64,000 nucleotides of DNA from Oidiodendron maius Zn (GCA_000827325.1 KN832870.1:248001-312000); one strand, 5' to 3'. Positions 45,381 through 57,972 are shown, counted from the first letter of the stretch. Program-made: numbers and translations. The notes: a model not told the origin generated them from the sequence alone.

Positions 45381-47107
45381 ACGTGCCGAAAGAAACAGAA
45401 AACTCCCAATATATTATGTTGCAAAAGGACTTTCAGTTTCAATGCCACTCAAGTTCAACAAGGAGAAGTTATTGTTCCAGATCACGCCACGTGACAGCGT
45501 GCTGACACATGCCCTAGTCGGGGGCACTGAATAGCCTGATCAGTAACCAGGGACATACCTATCCAGGGCAGTGAGAAATCCGCCTCACCATTGGCCAAAT
45601 CTGCGCTACAACATGTTCAATTTGGCTAGGCTCATACTGACTGCCATCCTAATGAGGCTAGATTCGATTACAGTTGGGATTCGAGAAGAAACTCAGGCCA
45701 CAAATTGTCGAGGTGCAGGGGAGATTGATAATCGAATTAAGATAACATTTATAATCATAGGCATCCCCGTCAGCAATGGGGGTGAGACGCGACCATGTCT
45801 ATTGAAGGCGCTCATAGGACTCGAGCTGCTGTGAAGATATCTCCGGGTTGTCTATAACAGCAGCACGACAGCGAGGCACTCTCCATTCTTACTAAACTAC
45901 TACTCCAATTGTGCTTATGCAAGTACCAAATATTTTCGTCTCTTGTTTCACTACTAGAATACACTCTAAAAATGGATATTTTACTCCTCAAGTCTCCCGC
46001 TTATCGACTAATCGCGAGGTTTCCACCTTCTCGCCTAGTTTCTGGTAAACTTACCCTCTAAAATCCCTAAAACGTTAGCACACCTGCTATAACCACCTCA
46101 AGAGGCCCCTCTTTCTCAGCAAACCACGATCTCGTACGATACTACTCAGACGCCTAGCCTAATTAAATTGACTTACTCTGAGCCCGAGTCTAGTCGGCGC
46201 TGCATACGATTAAAACCTCTCGAGACTGATAACTCTAGATACGAGGTGCCCTATTATTTGAGGTCCCTCTCAAGGACATCCACGCCTAGTTCAATGGATC
46301 GCTAGATGCGGTAGATTCGGTAGATTCAACGCTAATAAGTGTATAAAATATATCTAAGCTAAAATCCCTATAGAAAAACATAATTAAGTCCTAGCTAACC
46401 CACCCCCCCTTATATCGTCAAATTTTATTTGTAAGCTCCCGTAATGCATCTCAGTACTCAATTCGGGCGAATACACAATCCGTACGACCATTGAGACGCT
46501 CGAATATACCTTAAAAAGGTTTCTAATGAGGGGCTTTTAGATAGGCAACAAGATAAGGCACGATGTTTAGCCTTTGCGCGTAAGGCAATTAACTAGTAGA
46601 GGACTCAATATGACCCTAAGACTATCCATAGGGATGTATTAATGAGGGTAATCAAGGCTGCATATGACGTTGTACTAGATAGCTATATATGGGACCTATA
46701 TACTCTCCCCCCTCCTAATAAATGTAACAGTGGTTCTACAGAGCACAGACATTCTACCATACAGAACTCCCCGGCTGAGAAGGCCCACTATTACATCTTT
46801 TTTTGGAGGAGGGGGGAGTAATAGCTAGTAGAGGCGCTGCTCGGCTGTAATTGATGTGCAAGGGGGGCCAACTACGTATTAGAGCACTGAATGCACTCAA
46901 TTACTATATTAGGAAATAGTACCGAAAAGGGCCTAAGGAAACTGCGTCGTAAAAAGTGGGGAGATGATATTTATTCATAGCGGGGGAATAGTACTCACAC
47001 ATACTCCTTACATCCTAGCACTACCGTAAGTTATAAGGAGGCACATTCAAAACATTATCATATTTCTCTCTCATCCTAATTTTGCTGTCCCGCAATATTT
47101 CTCAATC
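45381..47107. other. 1.7-kb gene-poor, AT-rich island
   Basis: 45381-45840 is probably promoter. From 45840 to 47000 the sequence is rich in TAG/CTA and lacks open frames, typical of degraded repeats; no element family could be named. The promoter of the O-methyltransferase lies in the last 100 bp. Confidence 0.4.
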
Positions 47108-48665
47108 ATGGATCCCACGACTATTGCGCATCCTGACGCCTCAGCTGTTGCACGGCTCCTATCATCTATTCGAACTCATGGAATTAACTTCCATACTAAT
47201 GCACCAGGGTCACGTGAGGCACTGTTAGAGAGCCTGAAATCACTGACATCTTTGCTGGAAACACCTAACGAGTCAATCTTGAAGTACATGTGGATTGAAG
47301 TATGTATAGTAACAAATTTTTACAAAAATTGATACTATGTTCTACTAAAGCTGACGTTTCAACTGCATATAGTCTAGCCATCATGCTGTCATACGGACAG
47401 CCATTGAAATGAAGTTATTTGAACGTATGGCAGAGGATAGCGCCACAACTAAAACTGATGAGGAGCTGGCAGTAAGATGCAAAGGAAACAGCTTGCTAGT
47501 TGGTTTGTAATCCTTTACCCCACCTTCAGAATCGTCGCGGGGAAGTAGGACTTGAAGTGGTGACATATAGCTCTTGGCTGATGACAACTTCACTCACTTA
47601 TTCCAGCTAGGATATTGAGACATCTTGCGGCAATGGGCACGGTTATTGAGACAAGCGCTCGCAATTACCGCCTAAATCCACTCTCGACGGCTCTAACAAT
47701 GCCGAATTATCGAGATACGTTTACTTTTTGGTGAGTGGATACATTATCTATAACTTCCAATCCATTGCACTCTTTGTTTGAGTTTACTAACTGGTATTCT
47801 TCTGCGACTATAGCTTTGATGTTATTCGCCCAGGTTTACAGGTCCTGCCTACGTACCTAAAAGAAAGGTATTACCAAGAGGGTGAAGGCTTTAAGGTATT
47901 CAATAAAGCTTTCAACTACCCTGGGTCACTTTTTGCATATCTTGTTGAACATCCCAAACTTATGTCCACATTCAATAATTATATGGCCGGGCGTAACCAA
48001 GGACTAGTTAGTTGGATGGATACAGGATTTTACCCAGTAGAAGAGGGTTTAGCCGCTGGTTTCGACATGCGTCATAGCCCCACATTGCTAGTTGATGTAG
48101 GAGGAGGTAATGGCCATGACCTTGAGGAATTTAGAGAAAAGCATCCTAAGGTACAAGGGAGCCTAGTTCTGCAAGATTTGCCAGAGGTTATCAATGACAT
48201 TACGGCATTGGATGCGAGTATCCAGCGAATGCCCCACGATTTTACAACTCTGCAACCTGTAAAAGGTAGGTGCATAGGCTACTATCTCAATCCCTTTACA
48301 GTGAGAGGGATCACTATGGGAGCAAATATCTGATATTGCGATGTATAGGTGCTCGTGCCTACTTCTTACATTCAGTCTTACATGATTGGTCCGATGAAAA
48401 GGCACGAGAAATTCTCAAGAATTTGATCCCAGCAATGGTCAAGGAATATTCAAAGATTCTTATCCAGGAGGTTGTCATTCCTGACAAAGAAGCAAACGCG
48501 ATGACAACTGGGCTAGACTGGGCGCTCTCATGTGCCGTTCCAGGAAGGGAACGGACAGAGTTGCAATGGCGAGAACTATTGGAGCTAGAAGGCCTTGCAA
48601 TTGTGAAAATTTGGAGTCACCCCCAGAGCATTGAAAGCCTCATTGAGGTGGAACTCGTTAACTGA
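47108..48665 (+). CDS. SAM-dependent O-methyltransferase (Methyltransf_2 type)
   Basis: Five exons (47108-47299, 47373-47502, 47607-47730, 47814-48265 and 48349-48665) encode about 404 residues, the usual length. The N-terminal dimerisation/winged-helix part contains DEELAVRCKGNSLLVARILRHLAAMGTV. The SAM-binding motif is LLVDVGGGNGHDL, and the catalytic region is FLHSVLHDWSDEKA with the general-base histidine. The intron after exon 2 starts GTTTGT, a weak but valid donor. These enzymes methylate hydroxyl groups of polyketides, phenolics and other metabolites in the cytosol. The gene stands on the edge of a P450/terpene-synthase group. A partial copy of its third exon and following intron lies at 51841-52297. 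Confidence 0.9.
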
Positions 48666-49925
48666 TTTAACATATTATCTCCTTGCTTCTACTGTGATAT
48701 GTTGTCAATATATCGGTAGAGACTCTCTGTTTACGGTGTTTCTTACGATATTCGATTGCTATGTTGCTTGTCTTTCATATGCAAATGATGTATCATCCCG
48801 TAAAGATTCTCGAATATACTGCTCGGCTTTGTCTTGTTAAATTCATCTTAAATAACGGCAATTGTTATTAAGCCAAGCTTGTAAGGCTGTTCTTGGCTTG
48901 TGGCCTTCATTTCCCACACTGTGCAATCAGCTATCATCCAGACCATTCTAGATTTACCTGCATAGGGCTGAGATGGCGCTACTAAAGGCTGATAGGAAGC
49001 TGCAGGAGGCTGTCATGCAACGAGCACAGCGAATCTGGTGCTAGGCTGCACTGACGGTGCCCAAGTGTTTTCCTCAAGCACACAGGACCGCACTTCTGTT
49101 TACGCGTTAGACATCCGAAAGACGCGTCCCTCCCTACTCCAGCTCTTCAATTTACTATATTATATAGTCCAATGTATATTTTGCAAATGTTAATAACGCA
49201 TAACTCAGGTTATTGGATTTATATAGTCGAAGAGTAATACAAATTGAATCCGTCTGCACAGAAGAATGTACTGTAGTTCCCACTAGTGTATTTTTCAGGC
49301 TTGGAACTGAAAGGGTTGATATAGATAAAGCGAATGAAAACCCTTCTCCCTAGAGACCTCACACCAAAATACCTCGACCAAATATCTCGGATATCTCCTA
49401 CCCAAGCTTACCAATACCACAGTTTGAGGCTTGAAGCGCAAGAGATCTATGGACGTGGAAGGTATCCCCGCATTTTTACATCCTTCTCTTCATGCTCTGT
49501 GGCTTAGCTTGTTCTAGCCAATAAAGGGTGTTATTGTCACCCGTGCAACCAATGGTTGCTTAGGAAATCTGCTCTGTTCACTTTCCTCAGTTAGGCCGTT
49601 TTAGCCACAGAAAGTGGAGAATGTACAATTATTAGGGGGGATAGTAAAAGGGATTACCCCGCTCCTAGGATATATGTGCTGAAGGTTGGGCAGTAATCAA
49701 CTAGGTCAGGTGATATGAGAGTTATGTAAGCGATTCTTAACATTTCCAAATGCATAAACCGGTCAGCCACCTAACCACTCGGCCACCACCCACTGAGTCT
49801 CTAGCCACAAAACAGCGGCTGCCTTCAATCTCTCTAGCCAGCTGCAACGTGTCTAAGATCGAAAGGTTATAAAAAAGACGAAACTGGCTGCGACGAGTAA
49901 AGCCATCACTAAAAGCCCAACAGAG
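48666..49925. other. Intergenic region, no confident gene
   Basis: Short frames and AT-rich stretches; no recognisable domain. The last part is the presumed promoter of the CorA-like gene. Confidence 0.4.
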
Positions 49926-51716
49926 ATGTTCTCTATCTCGCGATCTAGAGCTTTGCAAAGCCTTGCCTGGTCAGTTGATCCATCAAACAATGTTGAGTAT
50001 ATTGAAGCTTGGAAATTCTCTAGTGTAAGATCTTACTTTACCGCCTCTGCTCTTTATATCGAGTAGGAGCCTTGCACTAACAAATATTTAGGACTGCTCT
50101 GTAATAGCAGATAATCCCCGCCATGGCCGCCTAAACGATTCCAAAATCGAAGAATGGCTTAGGCATGATGGTCTCTATGCAATGCCTGTTCCTATAGATC
50201 CAGATTCGAATTTTGAAGGTGGTATTCGACTTGTTATCTGTGAACGGGAATGGTATCAACCGCCAAGCTTCTCGATGAGCATGCAGTCGTACTTGAGAAT
50301 CGAAGAGGAGTTTAGCCTCCCACAGGCGACGCTCCATGCTCTAACAAATAAATGCGGCATATTCTCTCGTTATGTGGAATATGATGAGAAGAGACCTGGA
50401 AAACTGAAACGAATAGGTACGTATATTCTCAGAATCCACATGTAAAAAGTTGACCATTTCCCAGGTATCGTCGTCAAAGCCGCACAAAAATATCAGGTTG
50501 GGAACTATGGCCTGTCACTTTCTCACGACTTCGAAACACACGTAACAACTGGTCTCTTGCACGGCACGGGAGTTATGAACAATAGAAACGATTTCCCCGC
50601 ATGGAAAGAAAGCCCGTCAGTAGAGATATTCGATTTAATCAAAAGCGTACCACACCTCTGGAGCCAGCCAATGCTTCTTCCCGCCATTCTTCTCCAACAT
50701 CACATCTCCCGAGCGGAAATCTTTTGTACATTGCATCTAGACGATAAGGCGAATAGGCTTCAAAACCAACTTGGAATGTCCCGAGCTGGCCGACTGCACT
50801 TATTGCGAGGGCCTTACGGGGATCCAGCGGGAGAGAGACCAATTAAGGATACCAAAGTTAATCTACACAATCTTACTGGAGAGCTGAATACATGTATCAC
50901 AGAACTGATCAGATTTTGTCGAGTATCAGATTGGGAGTGCGATTGTGTTGAATTTCTTGCTCGGACGCTGGATGAAGTAGCCAGCACAGCAGAGTTCCAT
51001 GCTTATAGTAACTTGCCAGAGGCTAGAGAGATACGAGAGTGTATCGAATATCTAGCATCAGCTGCTAAAGGACTGAAGGGACACAATAACAAGACAAAGG
51101 AACGGCTGCAGGCGGACTTCAACGTGGTAGGCTCCGTCAAATCTTTTAGAATCTTTATATCACCTACCTATCTAAGTAATTCGAATCAATAGCTAAGCAG
51201 CCTCATCGCCCAAATCGACAACAAACTGACCGCCAAGATGGCTGCAACGAGTAGTCGAGACAGCACCGCAATGAAGACACTAGCGTTAATCACCACTCTA
51301 TTCCTCCCTGGGACGTTTGTAGCCGTGCGTCCCATTTCCTTACTGACCCCCGAATCACTCTCACTAACTATTACCAGACAGTGTTCAGCACCGGCATGTT
51401 CAATTGGCAATCTTCTGCCCCCAATTCTAGCTCTCAAATCGTCTCCTCCTATATCTGGATCTACTGGGCGTTCACAATACCACTTACGATCACCGTAGCT
51501 TTTTCCTGGCGTCTGTGGTGGGCATGGGAAAAGAGACATTTGGATCGAGACGTTCTGCTTGAGATTGAGAAGATAGAGGAGTCGGCTTCTCTAAATTCAT
51601 GGACGAAGAGAGACAGCGGGAAGGAGGTAGAGATGAGTGGACCGGTTTTTGAGAGTGCGTTGCCATCGTTGAGGAGACGGATTGGGAAGAAGGATGATGC
51701 GGAGAAGAAAATTTGA
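49926..51716 (+). CDS. CorA-like membrane protein
   Basis: Five exons (49926-50022, 50108-50416, 50465-51126, 51193-51324 and 51378-51716) encode about 512 residues. The large N-terminal region is probably cytosolic (LLHGTGVMNNRND, LLPAILLQHHISRAE). The C-terminus has the CorA-like arrangement: DNKLTAKMAATSSRDSTAMKTLALITTLFLPGTFVA, then STGMFNW (in place of the classic GMN loop), then a second helix WIYWAFTIPLTITVAFSWRLWW, and a charged tail. Such proteins are numerous in filamentous fungi; whether they transport Mg2+ is unproven. The start at 49926 was chosen because the frame from MFSISRSRALQ splices without stops into NPRHGRLNDSKIEEWL. No clear link to the neighbouring metabolic genes. Confidence 0.82.
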
Positions 51717-51840
51717 TGGAGCATTTCCAAAATCGGCTGACTCCTCTTTCGGCTGACTTCTTTTTCAGCTGTCGCGACGAACTTTAACAGAGATATTTGG
51801 CTTATAGATTCTAGTTTAACTTACATTTCATGCACCTTGG
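51717..51840. other. Short tandem motif downstream of the CorA-like gene
   Basis: At about 51730-51770 a CGGCTGACTCCTCTTT-like unit is repeated about three times imperfectly. No gene. Confidence 0.4.
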
Positions 51841-52297
51841 ATCTTGCGGCAATGGGCACAGTTATTGAGACAAGCGCTCGCAATTACCGCCTTAATCCAC
51901 TCTCGACGGCTCTAATAATACCGACTTATCGAGATACGTTTACCTTTTGGTGAGTGGATACATTATTTATAACTTCTATTGATCAGGGCCTCAAGCACGC
52001 ATTACACATCCCTTAGGATCTAGGATATCCTTTAGGATCCAGGTTTCAGAGGATTCATGTGAGTCAATAAGAGGTCGAATAGGTCTATATAAAGGGGCCT
52101 TTACTCCAGTATAGCTGTGTTTAATCAGTTGTCTCTGCATCACTCAATAGTCAATATAACTGAGTTTTTCCTTGATATCCGATTACGACCTGCGCATTAA
52201 CACAAACCTCTGCTCTGCACAAGAACTTCCAATCCATTGCACTCTTTGTTTGAGTTTACTAACTGGTATTCTTCTGCGACTATAGCTTTGATGTTAT
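51841..52297 (+). repeat. Duplicated fragment of the O-methyltransferase gene, interrupted by an insertion
   Basis: 51841-51978 matches exon 3 and the start of intron 3 of the methyltransferase (47632 onward), and 52224-52297 matches the rest of that intron and the first bases of exon 4. Only a few substitutions are seen over about 200 bp. The two parts are separated by a 245-bp element inserted within the intron. The fragment cannot be functional alone. Confidence 0.9.
51979..52223 (+). mobile_element. Dispersed element family 2, copy 2 (245 bp)
   Basis: Termini TTGATCAGG... and ...CACAAG. The flanks AACTTCTA (51971-51978) and AACTTCCA (52224-52231) form an 8-bp target duplication. The uninterrupted locus is known, because the donor intron of the O-methyltransferase lacks the insertion, so the element limits are well defined. 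The 3' third resembles 53307-53564; the middle differs and contains TATATAAAGG. It has no coding capacity. Confidence 0.8.
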
Positions 52298-53298
52298 CTC
52301 TACGAACAAGAATACATCTCTTTGAAAAGGGCCTAAGCAAGCATTTAATTAGCGTTTATATAGAATTATATCGAGAAGTTAGTGCTTCGTTTAAAGCTAT
52401 AGCAAAAGAGGTACATGGGTGAAGTTATCACTTAAATAAACGTAGAGCTAATTCCAGCACTAGCAAATTCTCTTTACTAGACTAGCAGCAAATGTTAGTA
52501 ATAGAATTGCAGAACTAGAAGTAGAGAATTCGGAATTAATATGCAAGGTAAACAAGTTACAAGACGCTGTTGCAGTAGAGTCAACACTAAAGCTAGATGC
52601 TACAGAGGCTACAAATCAACTTAAGGCGATGCTTGATATAGAATTCTTTAATGATTTGGCCTAAACAACAAGGAGGGTTGGAGAGCCCCGAGACTATATT
52701 CGATACCGTGATTTGATCTGCGAGTAAGGGGAGCTATAACGCATGATAGAGAAGCAGAGTGAAGAGGAGGACAGTGCTTAACGAGAATTGTTTAAAAGGT
52801 AATTAAAATTAAAACAAATGGATATCATAGTACACTACTAGCCTAAGTTTCGGCGGTGATTCAGAGGCTCGCCATATAGCAATATAATATCGAATAATAG
52901 AGTTCAATTCAAGAGACTCAGAAAGCGCTACTTCTTTTATACTAGATCTCCAGGATCCTTATATACACAAGAGAAAGACTTATTCAGTAGCCCTTTATTT
53001 CGCCACCTTCTGCAGCTGATCTAGCTGCTTCGGAATCGCCGTTCAGCTGAATATCCTGCTGAGCTTTTACCACTAGAGTCGTCGTATTACAGCCAAAACT
53101 AAGTAATCTTAATTTCCTTTATATATGTATAAATTATTTAAATATATGGTCAATAATAGAAGATGCCTTTAGATCAATTACTAGGTTAAAGAAAGTTTAG
53201 TAATTTACTAGAATATATTTAAACAGAGAGTAACTAAAGTCGGCGATATATAGGCTAATCTATGTGCAAGGATTCTAGGGCTTTACTTAAATACCGTG
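52298..53298. other. Degenerate repeat-like region
   Basis: AT-rich with coding-like traces but no sustained frame (for example around 52490-52660). Probably the remains of an unidentified transposable element. Termini not found. Confidence 0.4.
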
Positions 53299-53306
53299 AT
53301 TATATA

Positions 53307-53564
53307 TTGACTGTATCAGGACTTCAGGCACATTTATATATACTATACATCTGCCTATTAGGCCACCTACCGGTGCCTATAAGGTGACCAGGTAGGAGCC
53401 TATTTGGTGACTCAATTAAGTGTATAGCATTAAGCATAAAAGGCTCTAGTTCTCCTGAATCTCTTCTTACCTTAGTTGTCTCTGCATTACTCAATAGTTA
53501 ATATAACTGAGTTTCACCTTGATATCCGACTACAACCTGTGCACCTATATTGCCTCTGTTCAAG
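53307..53564 (+). mobile_element. Dispersed element family 2, copy 3 (258 bp)
   Basis: Matches 3766-4020 (reverse orientation) along its length. Termini TTGACTG... and ...TTCAAG. It is flanked by identical 8-bp direct repeats ATTATATA (53299-53306 and 53565-53572). No open frame. It could be a non-autonomous DNA element or a solo terminal repeat. It lies just beyond the 3' end of the P450 gene. Confidence 0.8.
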
Positions 53565-53672
53565 ATTATATAGGCGTAGCTAATTTGTATATAAATTACT
53601 GGTCTCGGCGTGCGATGTTTTCACTTGCAGTAAACAAGGTTACTATAAGCAATCCGATGATTAATAGCAAAG

Positions 53673-55599
53673 TTATCTGACAATCACCCTAACACCCTTG
53701 CTTCCTGGCTTAGAAAAAGGCACCCCATAGTCAAAATACGTATCTACATCTTCCCTGGTCGTTTCGAATAGTTCTAAAGTTGGTCCTTTTTGCGTTCCTG
53801 TTCCATCATAGGCGTCATATGTCCTGAAAATGCATGCTATTGTGAGGTATAGCTCAGAATATGCGATGTTTTGCTGATCAGAAAATTAATGGGGCATAAA
53901 CAAAAGCGGAGGAGAGAATTACACCTATACATATCCTAGAGCCGCGCGACCATGCTAGTGAGTACCTATCGAGAAGTGGATGCTCAAGAAATCGCTCGGG
54001 AATAAAGTCGTTCGGGGAGGGGAAAATATCTGCGTTGCGAGATATGAGAACTGCCGTTATCCCCATTGATGTCTATCTAATGTTAGCCAACTATTACTTC
54101 TTAAGCAGTCAAGGTATGCAGCTTACTCCCCTAGGGATTATGTACTCCTTTTTCTGGGAAGCATCTACGAACGAAATGTCCTGATCTGGTGCGATTCTTT
54201 CGCGGCAAAAACTGGCGACAGGATGAAGTCGAAGACATTCCTTGATCAGGGCATTCTGGTCACAAATTAATAGATACCCGCAGGAAAGACAGGGGTGAAG
54301 ATGCCGACCAAGTATGGTAACTTCTCAACCTGAGAATTCGTAGGTATAGTATCCGCATCAGGTATAGCAAGCTTTAGTTCTTCCTTTAGTTTGGCTAATA
54401 TTCTTGGATTTTCGAGCAAGTGGTAAACCAGCTTGGCTAGAGTTGTAGCAGTGGTATCCGTGCCAGCTCCAACCAGTATTTGGCCCTCACGGAATAGCCT
54501 TTCTGTAGTTTTCTCGAATTCTGGGAGATTACTGTTTATTACACTGTGCATAATACTGGTTGATCCGTAGTCGGGCTTTCCCGCCTTTATATCGATTACA
54601 TGTTGTCTTATTTTCTGGTCTCTTTAGTTTAGACAGCATTTAATGAGGATTATTATAGTGTCTATTACCTCGAAGTAAGAAAGCGTAAGTTTCATGCTTG
54701 AAGGCAACCATGCAGCAAAATACTTGGGGACGATTCCGGGTAGAAAAGCTAGGAATGGGATGTATGCAGAGACGTGCCATAATAGAAGCGATTTGTTCAA
54801 GAGGGTGAAGATCTGCTCGTTGAGGTCTCCTATGTCCAGGCTATTCCAGCAATATCCAAATGCATATTCAGTTATAACATCACTTGTCAAAGCTGCGAAC
54901 AAGACCTTTGCGCTATGTGGCTTCCTCGACAGCCTATAATCGTCTAGTCGACTAAGTAGTTTTCTCAGGCACTGCTGTATAATTGGTTCGAGGCGCCGAA
55001 TACTCTGCTTGGAGAAGAAGGAACTAAATGGAGCCCGCCGTCTGCGATGAACGTCGTGTTTTGAAGTCGAGATAAAGGCACCCGGAGCCATCAACGCACT
55101 ACAGTTAAGTTGGGATTTGTCACGTCGTTCACCGGCAGTTCCGAATATTTGATCGGCAAAGGAAATCTCATTTATGTGAACAGCATCAGGTCTGATCCTG
55201 ACTATTGGGCCTGTGTTGCTGTGTCAAGATTATTTATATTCATAGTGGAGACTGATTCTCATACCGTAACATTTGTGCATTTCTTCAATTACCCAGATAT
55301 ATTGCCCTCCTCGAATAACATCGTGATAAAATCCATATAAGGGAGTTATGGCTAGAAATAGTATCTCAGTTGGGCCATCTATAGGTACCGTACAGTATTG
55401 CAAAACATTACTACACACCGGCTATTGTCGGACCTGGTATGGTTGATAGTGGGCTCAAAAAAATATGATAAACTATGCAAGATGACTGGTAAAATATTAA
55501 GATTGCCAAAATCAACACTACAGCTTCAGTAAAAGAGAAAGAATTTGCGTCGCGAAATTCATTTGGTGCCATCTGATGGGTTGAGAATGTTTGATACAT
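53673..55599 (-). CDS. Cytochrome P450 (trichodiene-oxygenase-like class)
   Basis: Seven exons (55599-55419, 55351-55265, 55210-54669, 54614-54309, 54255-54127, 54072-53923 and 53873-53673), six introns of 49-67 nt, about 531 residues. The membrane anchor (AVVLILAILIFYQSSCIVYHIFL) precedes LSTIPGP. The I-helix is VGAGTDTTATT, ExxR is KECLR, PERF is PERFLEH, and the heme loop is WSRGSRICIG, with Trp where Phe is usual. The sequence pattern (HDVHRRRRAPFSSFFSK, SALMAPGAF) is that of fungal P450s near trichodiene oxygenase and other secondary-metabolism hydroxylases. The fourth intron starts GTCGGC, a weak donor. It is divergent from a sesquiterpene synthase, so terpene oxidation in the ER is the best guess. 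Confidence 0.9.
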
Positions 55600-56257
55600 A
55601 ATAAAACAGAGTTAAAGTCGATGTTGTACCGGGTAGAACTGGGCGTGGGCGGTGGCTGACTATCAAGTGGTAGTAGGGAGGGTTTATATATGTTAGCCCT
55701 CCCTCAACTAAGAGAGGAGACGTCCTTACATTCATACATATTTTTTACCCTCCTTCTACCACCTTATCCCCTCGACTCGGAGTCATTGCCTTAGCTTAGT
55801 AGTGGTTTCAACTAATAGAATCTATAACTCCGATACTAACGCCCGAGTAATTGCTGTAAGAGGGAATGTTGAGGTAGTTCAATATACTATTTGGAACTAG
55901 CGCTTATATAGCGAGCGCAGCTACTTTGAATGCGAGAGCCAATCACTACGCGAGGGCTGTTAAGGAAGTCAGTGGCTACTGATGGAGGGGGTAACTTATC
56001 ATCCTTTGCCTAACTTAATTTACGTCTATTGACCAGGGGCGGCTGGTCGAAGGGTAACTAATCCTTTGCCTAACTTAACTTACGTCTATTGACACCTGGT
56101 TGCATTATTGTTAAAGAGGGATATTCTTGGGGTCCAGGATTTATCTCCGGACACATAAATACTTGAAAAGGCGTGATTGCCACATACATTGATGTTAGTC
56201 TCTCCAGATCAGTCTCACTAATAGTTCTGTTTACTTCATCACACTTGACGGTTAGTT
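55600..56257. promoter_or_regulatory. Divergent intergenic region between P450 and sesquiterpene synthase
   Basis: Presumed shared promoter. It contains a direct repeat: about 40 bp at 55990-56033 recur at 56053-56093 (common core ATCCTTTGCCTAACTTAA and TTACGTCTATTGAC). Such paired motifs could be regulator sites; no regulator is known. Confidence 0.55.
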
Positions 56258-57546
56258 ATGTCGGAATCCGCCAAGACACTCTATCTTCCGGATACCTTGC
56301 TCAACTGGCCCTGGCCAAGACGGATCAACGAAAAATATGGGGAAGTCTCCGCTGAATCAAGTGCTTGGTGTCGTAGTTTTAAAGCGTTTAACCAACGTTC
56401 TCAAGAAGCATTTGATAGGTGTGACTTCGGTCAGTAGCCGACTCGATACTGCCCCTTCGTCTATCAGCATAGGTAACTGAACTGTTTCTCTACGCTAGGT
56501 CGTCTTGCTGCCCTGGCATTTCCAAATGCATCAGGAGGTAAGAATTACAAATCATGAGTAGTTTACATAAAAATAATTCGTTTAGAGCATCTTCGTACCG
56601 GCTGCGACCTTATGAATCTTTTCTTCGTGATTGATGAGTACACTGACGTGGAAAGCGCATCCGCGGTTCAGCAATTCGTGGACGTGATCGTAGATGCTCT
56701 CAATAATCCCAAGAAGCCACGTCCCTCTGGAGAGGTTCTTCTTGGTGAGATGACAAGACAGTGAGTTGTACTAGCTGATTTAGATTCAAGAAGTGGTTAT
56801 TCTAATATCCGATTAATTGCATAGATTCTGGTCATTGGCGATGAAATCGGCGTCGCTAACTGCCCAGAAACATTTTGTTATCGCATTTACGGACTACCTA
56901 GAATCTGTAGTGGATCAGGCCAAAAAGCGAAACGATACGTATCTTTGCACTGTTGAGGAATATTTAAGAAATCGTAGACACAACATAGGTGCTCGTCCAT
57001 GTTACGCTGTAGCAGAATTCAACTTGAATCTGCCAGATGAAGTGTTGCATAATAAAACGATAAAGCAGTTGGAATATCTTGCCACTGACATTATAATTCT
57101 GGGAAATGTAAGGCTCCCTATTTGGCATATATGCAGTAACCAATTTATTGATAGTTGTGTAGGACATATTATCGTATAACAAGGAGCAGGCGATCGGAGA
57201 CGATCGCCATAATATCGTTACTATCGTGATGCACCAACTAGGTTTAAATATCGACAGTGCGGTGGCATGGGCTGTCCGCTATCAAACAGACCTTCAAGAA
57301 AAGTTTTTGCAGCAGTGGAGAAACGTGCCTTGCTTTGAGCCTGGCTTAAATAACGATGTCTCAGAGTACATTTTCCACCTGGCAAATTGGCCCCGTGCAA
57401 GTGATACTTGGAGTTTCGAGAGCGCTCGGTACTTTGGTAGCAAGGGCTTGGATGTGCAGAAATGCCGATATGTTCTACTTCTCCCGAAAGTAGAGCGCGA
57501 TCTTGATCTCAAAAAGGACCAAATTATTGTGCCCTATATTGAATAG
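56258..57546 (+). CDS. Sesquiterpene synthase (class I terpene cyclase)
   Basis: Five exons (56258-56429, 56499-56537, 56586-56760, 56825-57107 and 57163-57546) encode about 350 residues, typical for fungal sesquiterpene cyclases. The N-terminus [21 protein letters not shown] is usual for the group. The metal-binding DDxxD-type motif is [11 protein letters not shown] (DEYTD), and the NSE triad, formed across the last intron, is [11 protein letters not shown] with GDDRHNIV after it. The C-terminal Arg-Tyr pair lies in [10 protein letters not shown]. The enzyme ionises farnesyl diphosphate with Mg2+ and cyclises it in the cytosol. Motif spelling resembles the clade that includes protoilludene-type 1,11-cyclases, but the product cannot be predicted. 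All key residues are intact. It is divergent from the P450. Confidence 0.93.
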
Positions 57547-57972
57547 GAATGTATTTTCAACCCCCTGAATGAATTGGGTGTTCTATTAATAATAACGCGG
57601 ATATGAGTCTCAGGAAGATACTCACTCCCAAAGATACGTAAAGTTGAACCTGTTTACCTAATTTATAAATTTTCAGTGGGTGGAAAGCACTTCTCGTATT
57701 ATTGACTCTTCAGCTCAGCCAGTCTTCCTGGGATAGAGTTTATGATTGATATTTTGGTTATTCTACTGTGATCAGAAGGAGGTATGAACAAAACATATCA
57801 CAATGGGCTATTCAAGTTACTGCTGTGCCCCCACGAAAATTTGGGTTTCTGCCATAATTGACTACACCTTATGACCAAAATGGCAGCGTTTCAGCTCTGT
57901 CATCGAGCACCAAAACCTCGACGATATTGTTGAGAAACTTGTATTAGGAGTGACTGGCTAGAGGCTCCTCTA

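Noticed and set aside
51979-53564. Reading copies 2 and 3 of the dispersed element as the two terminal repeats of one LTR retrotransposon
   Set aside because: Each copy has its own, different 8-bp flanking duplication, copy 2 sits inside a duplicated intron, their middle parts differ, and the sequence between them begins with duplicated methyltransferase DNA.
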